Origin: Agarophyton chilense | Taxonomy: Eukaryota > Rhodophyta > Florideophyceae > Gracilariales > Gracilariaceae | DNA length: 64,000 bases | Reading direction: 5' to 3' | NCBI GenBank assembly: GCA_030374765.1 | Contig: JARGXX010000099.1 | Location: 1 to 64,000 of the forward strand | Part shown: piece by piece, positions 35,042 to 47,425 of the stretch | Layout: every line of letters starts with the position of its first letter | How positions within the stretch are numbered: position 1 is the stretch's first letter | Notes under the pieces: generated by a model | Databases searched by the model: none | What the model saw: only the letters and a program-made list of their open reading frames with translations | What the model was told of the DNA's origin: nothing | Position numbers and translations under genes: made by a program

Positions 35042-35560
35042 ATGTGTGGCTCGCCACGGATTTTTCACATTTCATCCTGAGGTAATGCGACAGATTACAA
35101 CAGCTGAAAAATTCAAGAGGGACTGCTAACCGTCTTATGTCGTAGATACCAGTAACAGGGCTACGGTGCTCTTGCTCGTGGCTCTGCATCCGAAATGTGT
35201 TAGATTTCTAGAAACCTCGGCTGTGTACTTTTTTCCTTACTGAGGGCGGAAAGACTTTCACCCTCTAAAGGTTCTTATGCATTAACGTAGATCAGAAACA
35301 CATGCAATATGTTTAAAAAGTACTCGCGGCATGCTACACTGCAAAAGTTTGTTTAAAGTCACGAGTCTCCGACAAATAATTTCTGGGGGGGCTATGAAAT
35401 CGTGTTAGCATATGCCCCAAGTCGTCGAATCTCGGTTTTGTTCTCTGTAGAGAACCATAGAAAACAGTCAGGATCCGCCGCACCGGAGCTCATATTTGAA
35501 ACGACATGGATTAAACTTGTGGCAGAAAACAAGAGGCTTTTCAATGGTTCCAACTTTTGA
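35042..35560. other. Intergenic, no gene seen
   Basis: Mixed-composition DNA with no reading frame of note on either strand. It holds a G run (TCTGGGGGGG) near 35385. Confidence 0.4.
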
Positions 35561-36128
35561 TTGGCACGCTTCTCCGTATGTTCTGAACGAGTGATTTTTT
35601 ATCTCGGTTGGACGGACTACAAAACACATCTCGCCACATATGCACCCGCAAAATCTTTACTATCTTTTGGTCCAAGGCCCATGGCTTTGCCCCTTGGAAA
35701 CGTATCAGTGCCCATACACCTTCGTCTTAGTCAGATCAGGCAATTCCGCAGAAGGTAAGTTCAAAAGCGTGTTTCCAGGGGGTCGTGGTGAACCGAGTGA
35801 AGTCCCTCACATGACAGGAAGCGACTGTCCGATTATCCGACGTGAACTTGCAGCTTCTGATCGACGTGAGGTTTCGGCGGAGCTGTTCTTAGAAGAGCAT
35901 CTAGTAAAAAACGTTGATGAACTGCAGTTTCTCGGAATTGTGAGAGGAACAACAGATTTGAAACCTAGCATGATCTTCTCCGCTAGTTTGTTCTGTGATG
36001 CCTCTGAGGCTGAAAAGAAGTATCGAGAAAGAAACAAACAAGAGGAAGAATCCGTGAAGATCTGCAGAGGTTCACTTATCAGTATTATCGATTCAGGTAT
36101 AGAATCTACCTTGCCTGATAGTTACTAG
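35561..36128 (+). pseudogene. Nudix-hydrolase-like remnant
   Basis: Two overlapping frames appear to form one protein. The first gives LLSFGPRPMALPLGNVSVPI; after a frame change near 35720 the second gives FVLVRSGN, FKSVFPGGRGEPSEV, RREVSAELFLEEHL, FLGIVRGTTDLKPSMIF and a C-terminus ending at TAG 36126-36128. The order VLVR, FPGGxxEPxE, REVxxE, LGIVR and KPSMIF is that of Nudix hydrolases, which cleave nucleoside diphosphates linked to another group. The canonical Nudix box spacing is disturbed by an extra segment between GGRGEP and REV, so catalysis is doubtful. Assignment is tentative. Confidence 0.4.
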
Positions 36129-37635
36129 GCTATACCAGAACTGCTCAGCGCTGCTGGGCTGTATGTGGAAATGCATCAATCATAGAACTAGTCAGTGTTT
36201 CTCGAATGCGTAAGATTAGAACAACGTTAGAGTGTACTAAATGCTGGCTGCGGTTCGAAGCAGAGCAGCAAAGCAAAGCAGTCTGGGTCGTAAGAGTGTA
36301 GTCTCCACTGCGAAAACCACTTTCAAGCAGGTCCGTTTAACTGTATTGTTGTTGACCATCATCCTAAACTGCGTCACTTTCATGACTATCAATCCCAGCA
36401 TTTTATCACAAGACTATAAAGGCTCCTCTGTAAGATACGTGAAGTGTGCGTGCGCTCTGTTCCAAAGCCTCTCATTTCCTTTGAACAAGAAGTGTTTGGT
36501 ATATCTGCTCAATATGGTAATGACGCTTCACCCTCTCACTTACGCCACCAGTACCAAAGTTTGGCGACTCTTCGAACATCAAGAATATTATAATCATGCC
36601 AACATCTCCTCTTCATTCATCTGCGAATGCCTTGGTCAGTTCAATGAGTACAATTTTCCATTTCCTTTTCTAGAGCCTCCATGATACAGTCGCCAAGCCT
36701 GGACATGATGCTCTTTCCTCCTTCCAGAATTCCACTTTATGTCGTCGAAGAATCTTCTGTGAAGTATTTTGAAAACTAAAAACTTCTTGAGTATTTTATT
36801 TTGTGGAGAAACATGCTTTTTAAATTACACACTATAATTCCGAAATTCTATCATTGGATATATACTCAATCAGTGCAGTCACCATTATTAAAGCTTTACG
36901 TACAGCCACATACATTCACCTAATATTATTCAGATATTCAGATTCATTTCTGTCGCAGCCATCCGTAACCTACAACCTCACTGTATGATACAGGGAGTGG
37001 ATCACTTCTGAATACAAGAATTTTACAGGGGTGGGTTTCACTTATGGTAGCAGTGCTCTTCGTCACCAATCAAAGTGATGTAGTCGAAGATAAAACCCCA
37101 GCCAAGTTCAAGCACAATGGCAAGTTATTCGATGAGCATCTGAGGTGAACCGCTGCTACTACACATTCACTAAAAATTCGTACAGTATACTTTTTTGGCG
37201 GAACAGGGAGATTTCCCGCCGTTCACTCACTCAGGAATTACATCGTGGAGCTTCCCGTATTTATATATATATACAACTTCATACCCATCTGCTGTTACAG
37301 CAGTGGTGTATATGTTTGCACAAACTGGGATGCTACGCTCGCTATTAACGAAAAGATGAATATTGAAACAGTCGCAACAAATGTCTTATTTGAGCTGCAA
37401 AGTGCTTCAACAATATCATTCTCGAATACGCCAAACTTGGAAAACCCATTTTTCTCAACCACTCCAAAAAGCACATCCCCATCGTTTTCAGACCATGGTT
37501 CTGAGCTCATTCTTTCCACAGAACGCAATCGAAGCACTTATCCAACTAATAACAGTGTAATGAGCAGATCTTTTTTCCCATATTTCCAGAACTTAACAAA
37601 CAGTATATAAAAAAGAACTGCCACCCAAATCATGA
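36129..37635. other. Gene-poor stretch
   Basis: A possible 147-codon frame at 36241-36684 (plus) starts with a basic segment and a hydrophobic stretch (TVLLLTIILNCVTFM). Another pair of opposing frames sits at 37245-37610. Neither shows a recognisable domain, and sequence quality as coding DNA is weak. The rest is A+T-rich and featureless. Confidence 0.35.
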
Positions 37636-38910
37636 TTAGAAAGCTGCTGATAGTGTATGCGGCAATGAAGCACCCAGACTAATTGAGCTCCATGTGGTAG
37701 GCTCAAAAACCTCATATAATCTCGAGTTCTCGAAAGGCGTTTTGATTCCAGTGCCCACGACGAGCCGTTGCCGCCATTTCAATGGTCCGTCTTCCGGAGG
37801 GGATCTAGAGAATTCAGTGGCATCCAACTCTTCCCATTTTACCGCAGCTGCTGGCAAAATATTCAAAAAACAAGGTTCTTTACGCATCTGGCCTCCCCAC
37901 TTACTTCAAAACCAGTGAGAACTGGGAAATCTCGCTCTTTGCGTCTGTATCCAGCAGGAAGACTCAGTTCTATTTCTAACCACCGAGTTTCGCCACTCAT
38001 GCCCTTTTCGAACAGGCACGCGGTTGAAATAATGTTTAGCAACGCCTGAATGCAGAGGCCAGAGAGAGCGGTACTTTCACGCACTGATTTTGAAGCTGTT
38101 ATGGCAAGCTCCCTAGACAGTACGTAACAGTCAAACCTTAGGTCGAGACAATCGACAGACACAGATTGCTTAGTTCTGTTCACCATCGGAGAGCATGGAT
38201 TGCGATAATTTGATAAATATGGCTGGTCGGGATCAGCATCAAAGCCAAAGCTAGAAGTTGAATTGTGCCCACTCTCAAACACAGCCAAAAAACTGGTGCC
38301 TGTGGACTGATCGCCGATCCCGAAAAATAACACACCGAAATGGAAATCCCCTGCCGCACTATCCCCTGCAACACCGATACCACAGCCTTCGAAATTAAAT
38401 CAAAGGTGCGTTGTTTCGGTTCGTCGAAGGGCGCACTGCAGGTGGTCGTGCCAATTTCCAGACCGGTAGTGCTGCTAAGGGCTGTATTTAGCAAACGGTT
38501 GCTGCAGCCCGTTTTCTCAAGTTATTCCATGAATCGCATGTCGTCAGCCTCCGATGTAAACGGGCTATATTCACCAAAGTACCGGTTAAGCGTATCCGGC
38601 CAGTAACAAATGGCGCGAATGGGCTAGTCAGTATTGCGCATTTCGATACCACTAATAGAAACCTAACGCTGGATGAGGACAATGACCACCAGAATGGAAA
38701 TAACTGGAATATTCACCTGCAAACGGCCATTCTGCCGAGCGGCCGAAACAAAATATAGCTTTCTAAAACGAGAGAGTATCACGCTGCAATGTGCTGCAAT
38801 TGCACGGCACAACAAAATCCGAAACTATTCGAGAATGAGGAACTCGACGACGCCAATATGCACGGCGAGCGTGCCGGGCTAATTCGAAACCAGTACCATC
38901 CAGAACGTGT
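37636..38910 (-). pseudogene. Decayed minus-strand gene, unknown family
   Basis: A protein-like path runs from about 38910 to 37636 with several lesions: TAG near 38837, a stop near 38654, TAA within DDMRFME near 38517, a frame change near 38330, and another near 37870. Characteristic segments are YWPDTLNRYFGEYSPFTSEA, TFDLISKAVVSVLQGIVRQG, SVSVDCLDLRFDCYVL and TPFENSRLYEVFEP. Hydrophobic and charged residues alternate as in a folded protein. The end of this protein weakly resembles the remnant at 49823-50950, suggesting members of one repeated family. Function is unknown. Confidence 0.45.
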
Positions 38911-38997
38911 GTGTCCGACGCCTCGCACACCGAGAGGGTATAGAGACGAGGCTCAAAAGCTAACCATAAACCTTGGCTTTATGCCCCACTCACAGTA

Positions 38998-40012
38998 AGA
39001 GTCACTGCCCATGATGTGTTGCTGTTTGGAAGCTCTGAGTTAGTCTTAGTCGATAATGAGATTAGAAGAGGATGTGGGGAGGGGGGGAGGAGGGATCTGG
39101 GAAAGGTGCAGTGTTCGGCGCAGGTATATGAGGTCGTCAGCGGGAGGCAGACTCTACGACGTAAGGAGCAGGAGCAATCCAGAAACGGCCCTATATTCGA
39201 AGTAGTGGAAATGTCTGAGGAGGTTATGCGGCAGTTGCAAGCAAGGCGCGAAGGCGGGAGTCGTGAGGGATACTGCCGGTTGCGTTCAAATACATTCAAA
39301 ATTGTCAGTTCACTCGCGACCGTCGTATGCTATGGGCGCTCAGCGCAGCCGGTGACACGTGAAATACTGCTGAACCAAACTGCGGGGGTCGCGGGTTTTA
39401 GGCTTGGGTGGCTCTTGAGTTGCGCTCTATAGTTGCCCTTTTTTTATATTTTCAAAACATGTACGAGGGGTATTGTTGTCCCAAATTGTGGTTCACACCC
39501 TTTGGATGACCACGGCTGGACTGCCGTTTTTAAGTCAAAACTGCAATGCCTGGTTAATCCCGGCATTTTTCTTGCCCTATTCGACGAATTTTCGATTAAA
39601 GACCTTTTCAAATGCGTGAACAACAGTAGTGAAACGGTTTATGCGACAGCTACACGAACATTTAACATATCATACCATGTAATGTACAGGGGCACGCATA
39701 CCTCACGAGCGTATTCCCTTGTAAAGATACAAAGGTACGCGAAAAATTAAATCATTTTTTGCCATTAAAGCACTTCAAAGGTGTTCCATTATCTTTTTAT
39801 TGTACAGTCCTCCTTTCTTTTTTGTATTTTAACCGACCTCAAGACCCGAAAATCTCTAGAACTACGAGACTTCTTCAAGCCCATAGTTCTCTCCGCCGAA
39901 TCCGCTTCCGACCCGTTTCCGTTCGACCACATTCCTCGTTCGCTACCACTCTTCCCCTCTCCTCCACGCCCGATGTACCTGGCGCTTTACCTTTTCAGTC
40001 GCAGCCTGCATC
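38998..40012. other. Intergenic, no convincing gene
   Basis: There is a G-rich run (GATGTGGGGAGGGGGGGAGG) near 39070 and pyrimidine-rich DNA before 40013. Short frames on both strands carry no motif. Confidence 0.4.
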
Positions 40013-41489
40013 ATGGCTTCGAAATCCGTGCCACCTATCGAGACCCACCCCAATTCGAACAAACTTTGTACCGTCTCCCTTCCTCAGCACCGGCTTCTTT
40101 GGGAGTTTTATCGTCTCAACGCCTCGCGAAGCATACTGTAATTGTCAGAGGCACTCCGTCGTTTGTAACATCTTGAAGGACAGCGATGGAAGTCCCGGTG
40201 TCGCCTTTTGTTAGATCTCACAGCTAAAATCATGGGCGCAGTTCCACCAACACGTGCAAGCCTTTGGAACACCGTCATTCTGAGTTCTCCCTGGCGCAAG
40301 CATCCAGTTCTTCCACCCCCCTGTAGTATACACATCAAGCTTCTGCTGCAGACAAATCCAGAGACGCACCAGCTGCCACTGTTCTCGCATTCCCGTTAGG
40401 ACGACTCAGCTACCGCCTTACCGGGCCCCTCCCCCCCAATTCCATTCGGTCTACGCTGTCGGTGCATTTGAGCCACCCACCGCCCTCGCTGTACGCTTTT
40501 CGTCCGTCCCAATAGATCTGTTTCGACCCTGCTGCTTTTGATCTTCCGCACACGGATCACACCCACTTCCAACCTCTTTCTCCCCAACAATAGCTGGCAT
40601 CTGCATTTAATCAGCTTCTTCTCCAGAACTCCCTCCGACGCAGCCGTCGCCGCAGCCATTGCAGTCAGCCCAAGCCTATCATCCGAAGTTATTAGTACAA
40701 CAACCTCACTCGGCCGATCTCTGAAACAAGGTATATCATATCATGGATTGCGTACCGAAGAAGCGCTTAAGCTCGCCCTCGCACTGGATTCTCGATAAGA
40801 TCGGTGGGGTGTGGCCACCCTGACCGTCTACACACATAAGTTGCGTGAGTGTCTTCCTTTCAACCTCATTCTTCGCAATCTTCTAAAGTATTCGATGAAT
40901 GGACGTGAGGCTAGTGCCGTTATAATGCAGCGTCTCATTATAGTCCACGGCAATGCGCTTACCGAACGTCTTTCCCAGCTGGCTTTATGGATTTTATGAT
41001 TACCGATCGTACCAATGAGTTTTAACATTCTGCTGGATATAGTAACCGAGGAGGAACTAATGTTCCAAAAGTGCCGAATGGTTTATTTTGTTATAATGTC
41101 CAGTACCTTGAGTGATCCGTAGAGTACTAATGCTGCGCACCGACTTTCTCAAACGGCTGCACAGCAAAATCACATCGTTGACCATCTATTTGATTTCCAA
41201 ACAATGAATATGGTCCATTGCAGATAGTTGTGCTATCTGGAACAGTTTTCTCTAGGAAGAACCGCTCTACGTACCCCCTGGCCCTAATAACACTCTGGAG
41301 CTTCAAGAAAGCTACAAGATGAGCCTAGGACATCATGCAAACGGAGAAATTGAACTCAGTTATGAGGAAAGAAATTGCGAAGCGACAACGATTCTACTGA
41401 AGTGTGATCGCGTTTCAAAAGTAGGCTGTGTCAAAGGCAACTTAAGAAACATTTCCGAGCATTTCATAGCTCATGATGAAATTTTCTAG
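40013..41489 (+). pseudogene. Decayed plus-strand gene, unknown family
   Basis: From the ATG at 40013 (MASKSVPPIETHPNSNKLC) one frame can be followed for 1.27 kb through stops at about 40139, 40169, 40397, 40796, 40997, 41108 and 41234. Protein-like segments include LTAKIMGAVPPTRASLWNTV, LRTEEALKLALALDSR, GREASAVIMQRLIIVHGNAL and MSFNILLDIVTEEELMFQKC. Near 41270 the frame changes and continues with PGPNNTLELQESYK to a TAG at 41487. The steady frame across many stops argues for a real ancestral gene decaying by point mutation. No family is recognised. The upstream 60 bp are pyrimidine-rich. Confidence 0.45.
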
Positions 41490-41692
41490 CTTCGATTCGT
41501 TGGGCTCATGACTCGTTCTATGTGTAAGCTTACTGATAACATTTACGTGATATCATGCGACATATTCGCTAATCCAGTGCCCTTTGGAAATTAGTACGCA
41601 GAACAAAGAAGCTTTACTTGATTCCATCATAACCCCTTCTACATGAATACGATCGCAATAAATACGAATTGTATGGTACGAATGTCACATGC

Positions 41693-41995
41693 TCAACACA
41701 AGATTGCACATGAAACCTTACGCATCAGCTTCAACGCGCTTGCTATGAAACCAAAGGAACATACGAACTTTCCTTCCACATGAGCACGACCGAGCATATG
41801 TTGACCGCAGAGATTGCGAATGTGCTTGCCGCACATATTGCACTCATTTGCAGCATCTCCAACCATCTTGCACCCCACAACTGTGCACTTGGACGAAGAA
41901 GATGCACCGTTCTCCTCAAACAAAACGTTGTTTGCGTCCTCCGCATTCCTTTCGAAGAGGACTGGTTTATCATCGTTAGACTCACAACGCCTCAC
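41693..41995 (-). pseudogene. Cys/His-rich C-terminal fragment, possibly transposase-derived
   Basis: The frame encodes an acidic lead (SNDDKPVLFERNAEDANN) and then KCTVVGCKMVGDAANECNMC followed by GKHIRNLCGQH. The spacing C-x4-C-x9-C-x2-C-x6-C-x2-H suggests a zinc-binding module and vaguely recalls the cysteine-rich end of PiggyBac-type transposases. It probably forms the C-terminal part of the protein encoded upstream on the same strand (42052-43259), joined by an intron or broken by a frameshift. Confidence 0.4.
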
Positions 41996-42051
41996 TTTGC
42001 GAGCGACTCTTCCGTGCTCAAAACCAAACCACTCACGACCAACGTGTCATT

Positions 42052-42621
42052 TCAATATTCTCTCTCCATTCTTTTCGCCACGCATCGCAAAGCCCACCCC
42101 AGTTTCTTTGGCTCAGTGTCCTCTTCATCGGATTTTCCGGCGAAAGAGTCGGAATCAGAGACACAAACAAGCCATCGTTTCTTCCGAATTTGTTTCAGAT
42201 CTGCCCTGGACAAAGACTTACGCTTCGAAGACGCAACCGGCTGGATATCATCTTCGGAATCTGCTACAGCAATTTTTTGTTTGCGACCGTGGAACCTCTC
42301 CTTCCTAGAAAAGCGCTGGTTCCTTGTTCCCTTTCCTGCTGCATCACTCTCATCTAAACGGGACTTATTTACTTCACTCTCTTCAGAGCTGTACTGGGCG
42401 CTACCTCTGTTTACATCATGACGCCCACTTCTTCGATCACATTTCGCAGAAAGAATTTCCTCAGGATTCAAGCGTAGTTCATTCTTGCTTACGTTTCTCT
42501 GACTCGGGTCCTTGTTCCTCACACGTTGCTTCTGGGCTCTCTTTGAACCCTCCATCAGCTGTTCAGACGAGTTCCGTCCTGGGTGATTATTTGGACGTTG
42601 AGCAAGCTTTCTCTTCTTCAT
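42052..42621 (-). CDS. Highly basic, low-complexity protein, 189 residues
   Basis: The ATG at 42621 overlaps the stop of the upstream frame (TGATG). The product is rich in Lys, Arg, Ser, Asn and Glu, with nuclear-localisation-like clusters (MKKRKLAQR, SSKRKSL, KQIRKKR) and acidic patches (VADSEDD, GKSDEEDTEPKK). It looks like a nuclear DNA- or chromatin-associated region rather than an enzyme. It may be the middle of one protein together with the frames on either side. It lies back to back with the CACTA transposase at 43377-46208. Confidence 0.4.
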   Translation of the reverse strand: MKKRKLAQRPNNHPGRNSSEQLMEGSKRAQKQRVRNKDPSQRNVSKNELRLNPEEILSAKCDRRSGRHDVNRGSAQYSSEESEVNKSRLDESDAAGKGTRNQRFSRKERFHGRKQKIAVADSEDDIQPVASSKRKSLSRADLKQIRKKRWLVCVSDSDSFAGKSDEEDTEPKKLGWALRCVAKRMEREY

Positions 42622-43259
42622 CAGTTTCCCCTTCTTTCTGCTATTTCGATGTGGGACTTCATTGCGGAGCTTCTGGATGTAGATTTCGTCGCTCCCCAGT
42701 CCCCTTTCGTGTAGATCAAAAGTTTGTGCTTGTCATTGATCTCTTCTACCACTTCTGTCACAGTCTTGTCGAGAACGGTTGGACTGGTTGCTTTCCTGAT
42801 GTCACAAAAGCTTTTTCGTTTTACGTGCGGTGAAAATGAGTTTTTCGAGCGAAGCACACGGCCAACAGTTCTCAAGACAGCCCCTGAGTACTTGTTGGTA
42901 GTATCGAATGGAAACTCGACACGATGATGACTTTCATTCTCCTCCAGGGCTTCGTTATGTTGTTCAATTGCTTTGCTTATCTCGGTTCCAACGCTGAAAC
43001 AGCTCTTACCTTTGATCGACATTCGTGGACTAGGCGGAGGAAACACCACCTTGTTCCATATCACAACCATGTTGTATAGCGATATATTCAGTGAGTTCTG
43101 AACTACAATTAGGTCGGAAGGTAGTATTTGGTATGTTCCACACGTTGGAGCGGATTTATGATGTATTCTGGGTAAAACGAGAGAATGCAGGCTCGTTCTA
43201 CTTCTCGGAGCATATCTAAAGCCTCCAACTCTCAGTCTTTTTGACTCCGCGGAAAACAA
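42621..43259 (-). CDS. Hypothetical protein divergent from the CACTA transposase
   Basis: The frame is open for 212 codons; the first ATG inside it is at 43070 (MVVIWNKVVFPPPSPRM). Further segments are SVGTEISKAIEQHNEALEEN, SGAVLRTVGRVLRSKNSF and LDKTVTEVVEEINDKHKLLI. It starts only about 120 bp from the transposase frame, which is read the other way. Two-gene CACTA elements carry a regulatory protein besides the transposase, so it may be an accessory ORF of the same element. No domain is recognised. Confidence 0.4.
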   Translation of the reverse strand: MFSAESKRLRVGGFRYAPRSRTSLHSLVLPRIHHKSAPTCGTYQILPSDLIVVQNSLNISLYNMVVIWNKVVFPPPSPRMSIKGKSCFSVGTEISKAIEQHNEALEENESHHRVEFPFDTTNKYSGAVLRTVGRVLRSKNSFSPHVKRKSFCDIRKATSPTVLDKTVTEVVEEINDKHKLLIYTKGDWGATKSTSRSSAMKSHIEIAERRGN

Positions 43260-43376
43260 GAAAAGTATCGAAGAGAGAATTCCCGCGTAACGGGCGGATA
43301 GGGTTGATACGCAACTTCCTCGACGTGTGACGTGACCACATCGTGATGGATATCACTGTGACTGCAGTTTAAGATA

Positions 43377-46208
43377 TTGACCGACGATGAACAAGATGGA
43401 GACCACTTTGTACACATTTGCCTCCCTACTGCCATCAATAACTGTTTAGAACTTCAGGCTGTATATGCCCAAGTCGCAGAGTCAGAAGAAGATATTTTCA
43501 ACATGGCTCACGAATCTTCATCGAATCTAACGTCGTCGACATTCGGAGGTGATTCATCACATCAAACGTAGTACACAAGCAGTGACCATGAAGAGCTGTC
43601 ATCATCGACGGATTTGATAACGGTCAGCGACCAACTGGATCACACTCTTGATCTTCGTTCTAGTGCCCGAGAGGGAAATAATTACTTCGTCTGCCGGGAC
43701 AGAAGGTTTTCTGCGTTTATGGAAAAAAACACCAAATATGGTGGACTTAGCATCAAGCACTCCGTAGACAACGATTACATGAATGATCTTATCAAAGACT
43801 TGAGCTTGACTGAGACGCCTGCTCTTCGATATGATTCATACCTTGGAGTACGCTAAGCTTTGTTGCGTAACTCCGGGCTTTATACTACCAAGCACGTATG
43901 GTTTTCCGTCTTCCACAAAGCTCTTGAGGTAAAATCCAACGGTTCGGCCATAAGGATTTCGCACTGTACTGAAGACCTAAGTGGTCGCATCAAGAGTTTT
44001 GAATACATTCCAGTGTTGGAGCGCATCGAGATGATGCTTCGGAGCCCTGCTGAAGGATCTCTTCTTTTCAACTATCTATGGAAGGGCATCTCTGATATTG
44101 ACCACTCTTACAATTATTTCTTCTCTGGCAGGATTCTACGAGACGTTATTTCACAGCAAGGTAGTCGAGAGCACGTGAAGTATGAAATATTCCTCGCACT
44201 ATCTGCATACGGTGTGCAGCCTTTCAAGTCAGATACGTACACATATTGCGGTACTCTCTGTGTCATTTTGAACCTTCCACCCTGTACAAGATTCAAGTCC
44301 AGGCGTTTGCTTCCGTTGGTTTTCATCCCTGGCCCTAACGAACCAAAGGAACTGATGACCTTCCTGCACCGCTTTGTGTCAGAGATGCAAAGCCTCTCAA
44401 CATCCGGAAGAAAAGCAGAATTATGGAACGACGAACCAAAGTTGGTGCATCTGCATCTGCGTTTCACTTTAGTAGATCTTCCGGGAATGAAGAAGCTCAC
44501 GCATCTCAAAGGTTCCAATGGGCTTGTGCATTGTCCTTTTTGCCTTATCAAAGGCATTCAAGTTCAGCATTGTTACTTTCTCCCGACTATTCTTGATCAT
44601 GACCGATCAAACTCGAAACGGGGAGCTGTCAAACGTGTCTGATGGTATCCATCATGCCTTCCTCTACGATCTCATGGGCAGGTTATCCAGACATACGATA
44701 AATTGAATAAGATGAAGAAAATAGTTCCCAAGTTTGAACTTGAACAGCAGCTCAAAGAGAATGGATTATCTTCTACAGTTCCCACTCCTCTGCTAGGCCT
44801 TAACGCAATTCGTGCATTTAACTCGTTTCGTGTTGAAATCATGCACTTACTGTTTTAGAATGTTGCCAAAGATATTGTTTCAATACGGTGTAACGATTCT
44901 GGTAGGCAAACTGAGTTGGAATATCTGTCATCACGAAAAATATTGGCAGCTGTGAACCATAACTTAAAGGCATGTCGGAAAGTTTTTGGCTCAAATTATT
45001 GCAGAGCACCACGGGGATTAAAGAAACGTGGATTGTGAAAAGCAAATGAATGGAAGTTATTCACGATCTCCACAAGTCTTGTGGTACTGGATGGATGGGT
45101 TCCTCGTGAAGCTCTGAATGGTTGGAAGCACTTTGTTCAGCTTGTTCGAAAAGTTTTTCAATGGAAACATACTGAAGAAGACGTAAATGAGATTGAAGCT
45201 CTGGCAAAAGGTTTCAACTATTATTTTGTTCATTTTTATTACAAGCACATATACAATCGGTTTTATCTCTGCAAGTATGTGTACCATCTTCTTCTACATC
45301 TCGCCGATAATAATCGAGACTGTGGGCCAATTTCTCTACTTGGAGAGTGGACGACTGAGAACTTTATCGGCTATATCAACAAAATGACTAAGGCCAAGCA
45401 TCTATTTGCTGAATCTGCGAGGGAAAAGATCAAATATCATACTGCAGCTTCTCTCTACAGTATGCGCTACGGATTCCCGATTCCTCATCTTGAGGATCAG
45501 GACATAGAAACTCCGTATCAGTCCTCTATCGCAAGTGGTGACTGCGCAAGCGAGGAAACCCACCTTTCTCTTCTGGGTCCATGTTTTCACTTCTCTATCT
45601 CTCCATTGGACAACCGCGACATACCGGGTTTACGAGGTTTCCTCGAGCGGTACTACATGTCCAAGCCCGAGCTTTCGCGCAATGAGGCTCATGAACTTCT
45701 CGAAGCAAACGATTCAATCACTCTCTGGGGTCTATTAAGGAGCGATAAAACTCTGACCATGATGCAATGGACATATCATGCGTCCTACCAGTACGAGGAA
45801 CAGCGACAAACTTGTTACTTTTCTGGTATGTTTCGCAGCTGGAGCTCAAAGGAAGTCGAAGTTTACTATGGGAAGACATTTTGTTTCTTAAGCCAAGAGA
45901 TGAACGACGTGTTCTGCATGCTCTTTTTCGCCGACTGGTTCAATCGAGGGTTGAAAAGAGGCTTCCGAGGTCAAGTGTACGCATACTGCAACAAAACGAG
46001 TAGTTCTCTTTTTACTTCTCGAACTGTACAAGATGTGGAAGTCTTCAGCCATCCTATCAGTGTGAGGCATCTCCCATATCCTGGAAGTGGTAAGAAATTC
46101 ATACCTCGACTCTACTTTGTTGATGACATGCGTGACACAGACGGTGTCATAGCCTATCTTGATAAGAATGATATTATAAGAGGCAATTTGAAAGGAATTG
46201 ATTCTTAG
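43377..46208 (+). pseudogene. CACTA (EnSpm, tnp2-like) transposase
   Basis: One frame covers 944 codons with in-frame stops at 43569 (TAG), 43854 (TAA), 44640 (TGA), 44856 (TAG) and 45036 (TGA), ending at TAG 46206. The tnp2 signature is clear: YCGTLCVILNLPPCTRFKSR, LVFIPGPNEPKEL, then HLRFTLVDLPGMKKL and NGLVHCPFCLIKG with its C-x2-C. The downstream helical segment YVYHLLLHLADNNRDCGPIS, then GEWTTENFIGYINKMTKAKH, also matches. The enzyme would cut element ends bearing CACTA-type inverted repeats. Frame conservation across five stops shows simple decay. The N-terminal 100 codons are acidic and not recognised. Confidence 0.87.
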
Positions 46209-47425
46209 ATGACTGCCTGGTTCCAAGGGTCTGAGAGGAAAGCTTTGCATGATTACTTGATATTTTTGGTTTAGCTAAGCGGAAAGTGTTTGTCATGTGG
46301 TTGCGGGAAGCTGATAGTCAGGCACCCGTTTTGTAGGGTACAGCTTACATTCAAGTTTAGTGATACAAAACAACCACAACGACGGTGCCTTCATCCCACC
46401 TACCACGATGCAATGAAGATCCAGGAGCACTATCCATTGACAAAACCCTTTGTTGTTGAGAAAAGTCAATTGCAAAACAGGTGTCAAAGTACTACGGCAC
46501 TGGCACAACTGAGCAGTGGGCTATTATATCCGCAGTACTATCTCTCATGAGTTTCGTGACCTACCCTACTCTTCCTCGCTGAGACTTATGCGGAGAGAGA
46601 CTGTTTGTCTGAGAGTTTGGTTGACGTTGATCAGCTCCTGCACGCCTACGCGTACATGCAACGTCATACACGTATTTCGCTCGCAGAGAAATTTGACTTC
46701 GGCCATATACCTCTCGAAACACAAGAGGGTTGAAGCTTTGAAATTCCCACCATTTTCGTTTCCTATTCTTCCGTTTTCATCCCCTGCCTTTCCCACTTCA
46801 ACCCATTCTCTCTTGTTTACAGTCGTCTCTTCTCCTGGTGCCCACCGTCGCACATTACCGTATCTCTTATCCACGCTGGCGCGATACCTTGCACGTTCAT
46901 TACCGCATCTCACTGAAGCGCTTTTGGGCATCTCCTTTCCGCGCTTGTGCCTTCATGTGCACGCTTATCACTGCATCTTCTTTCAATGATTTGAGATAAT
47001 ATGCAACGCTTGTACTGCATTTTCTTGCCTCGCCTTTTCATAACATACACGCTCATGAATTATCTAAAAGCTGTACTCGTCCGTTGCCTACTTAACGTGC
47101 AAAAACCATGCAGTATCGTTCAGCTTCGCAACGATCGAGCTCGTGCATCATGGTTGCACTCTTCTACATTAATGCATCCTCATTGTTTGCCTCCGTGATA
47201 TGGTATCTCTCTTCTACCTTTCAAACATTGCAGATCTCCGTTCCCTCTGTTTACGCTTGTTTATCACAGAACAACATGAACGTACGGTACTGTTTCTCAT
47301 TTGCAAACAACGTCTTCAAGTCTATGACGTGTATCGTGCTATCTTTCCGCAAAGTTCCTGATGCGAATGATTTCTGATTCTCTCTTTCATTTGTTTGGCC
47401 TTCTCCAGCTACCTTTCACCGTAAC
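46209..47425. other. Downstream of transposase, no convincing gene
   Basis: A pyrimidine-rich tract (about 46740-46990) and scattered short frames are present. No motif or RNA gene is recognised. Confidence 0.35.

Noticed and set aside
22217-46208. Alternative genetic code explaining in-frame stops
   Set aside because: TAA, TAG and TGA all occur in broken genes, while STX18, NDUFAF6 and the membrane protein use stops normally; decay is simpler.
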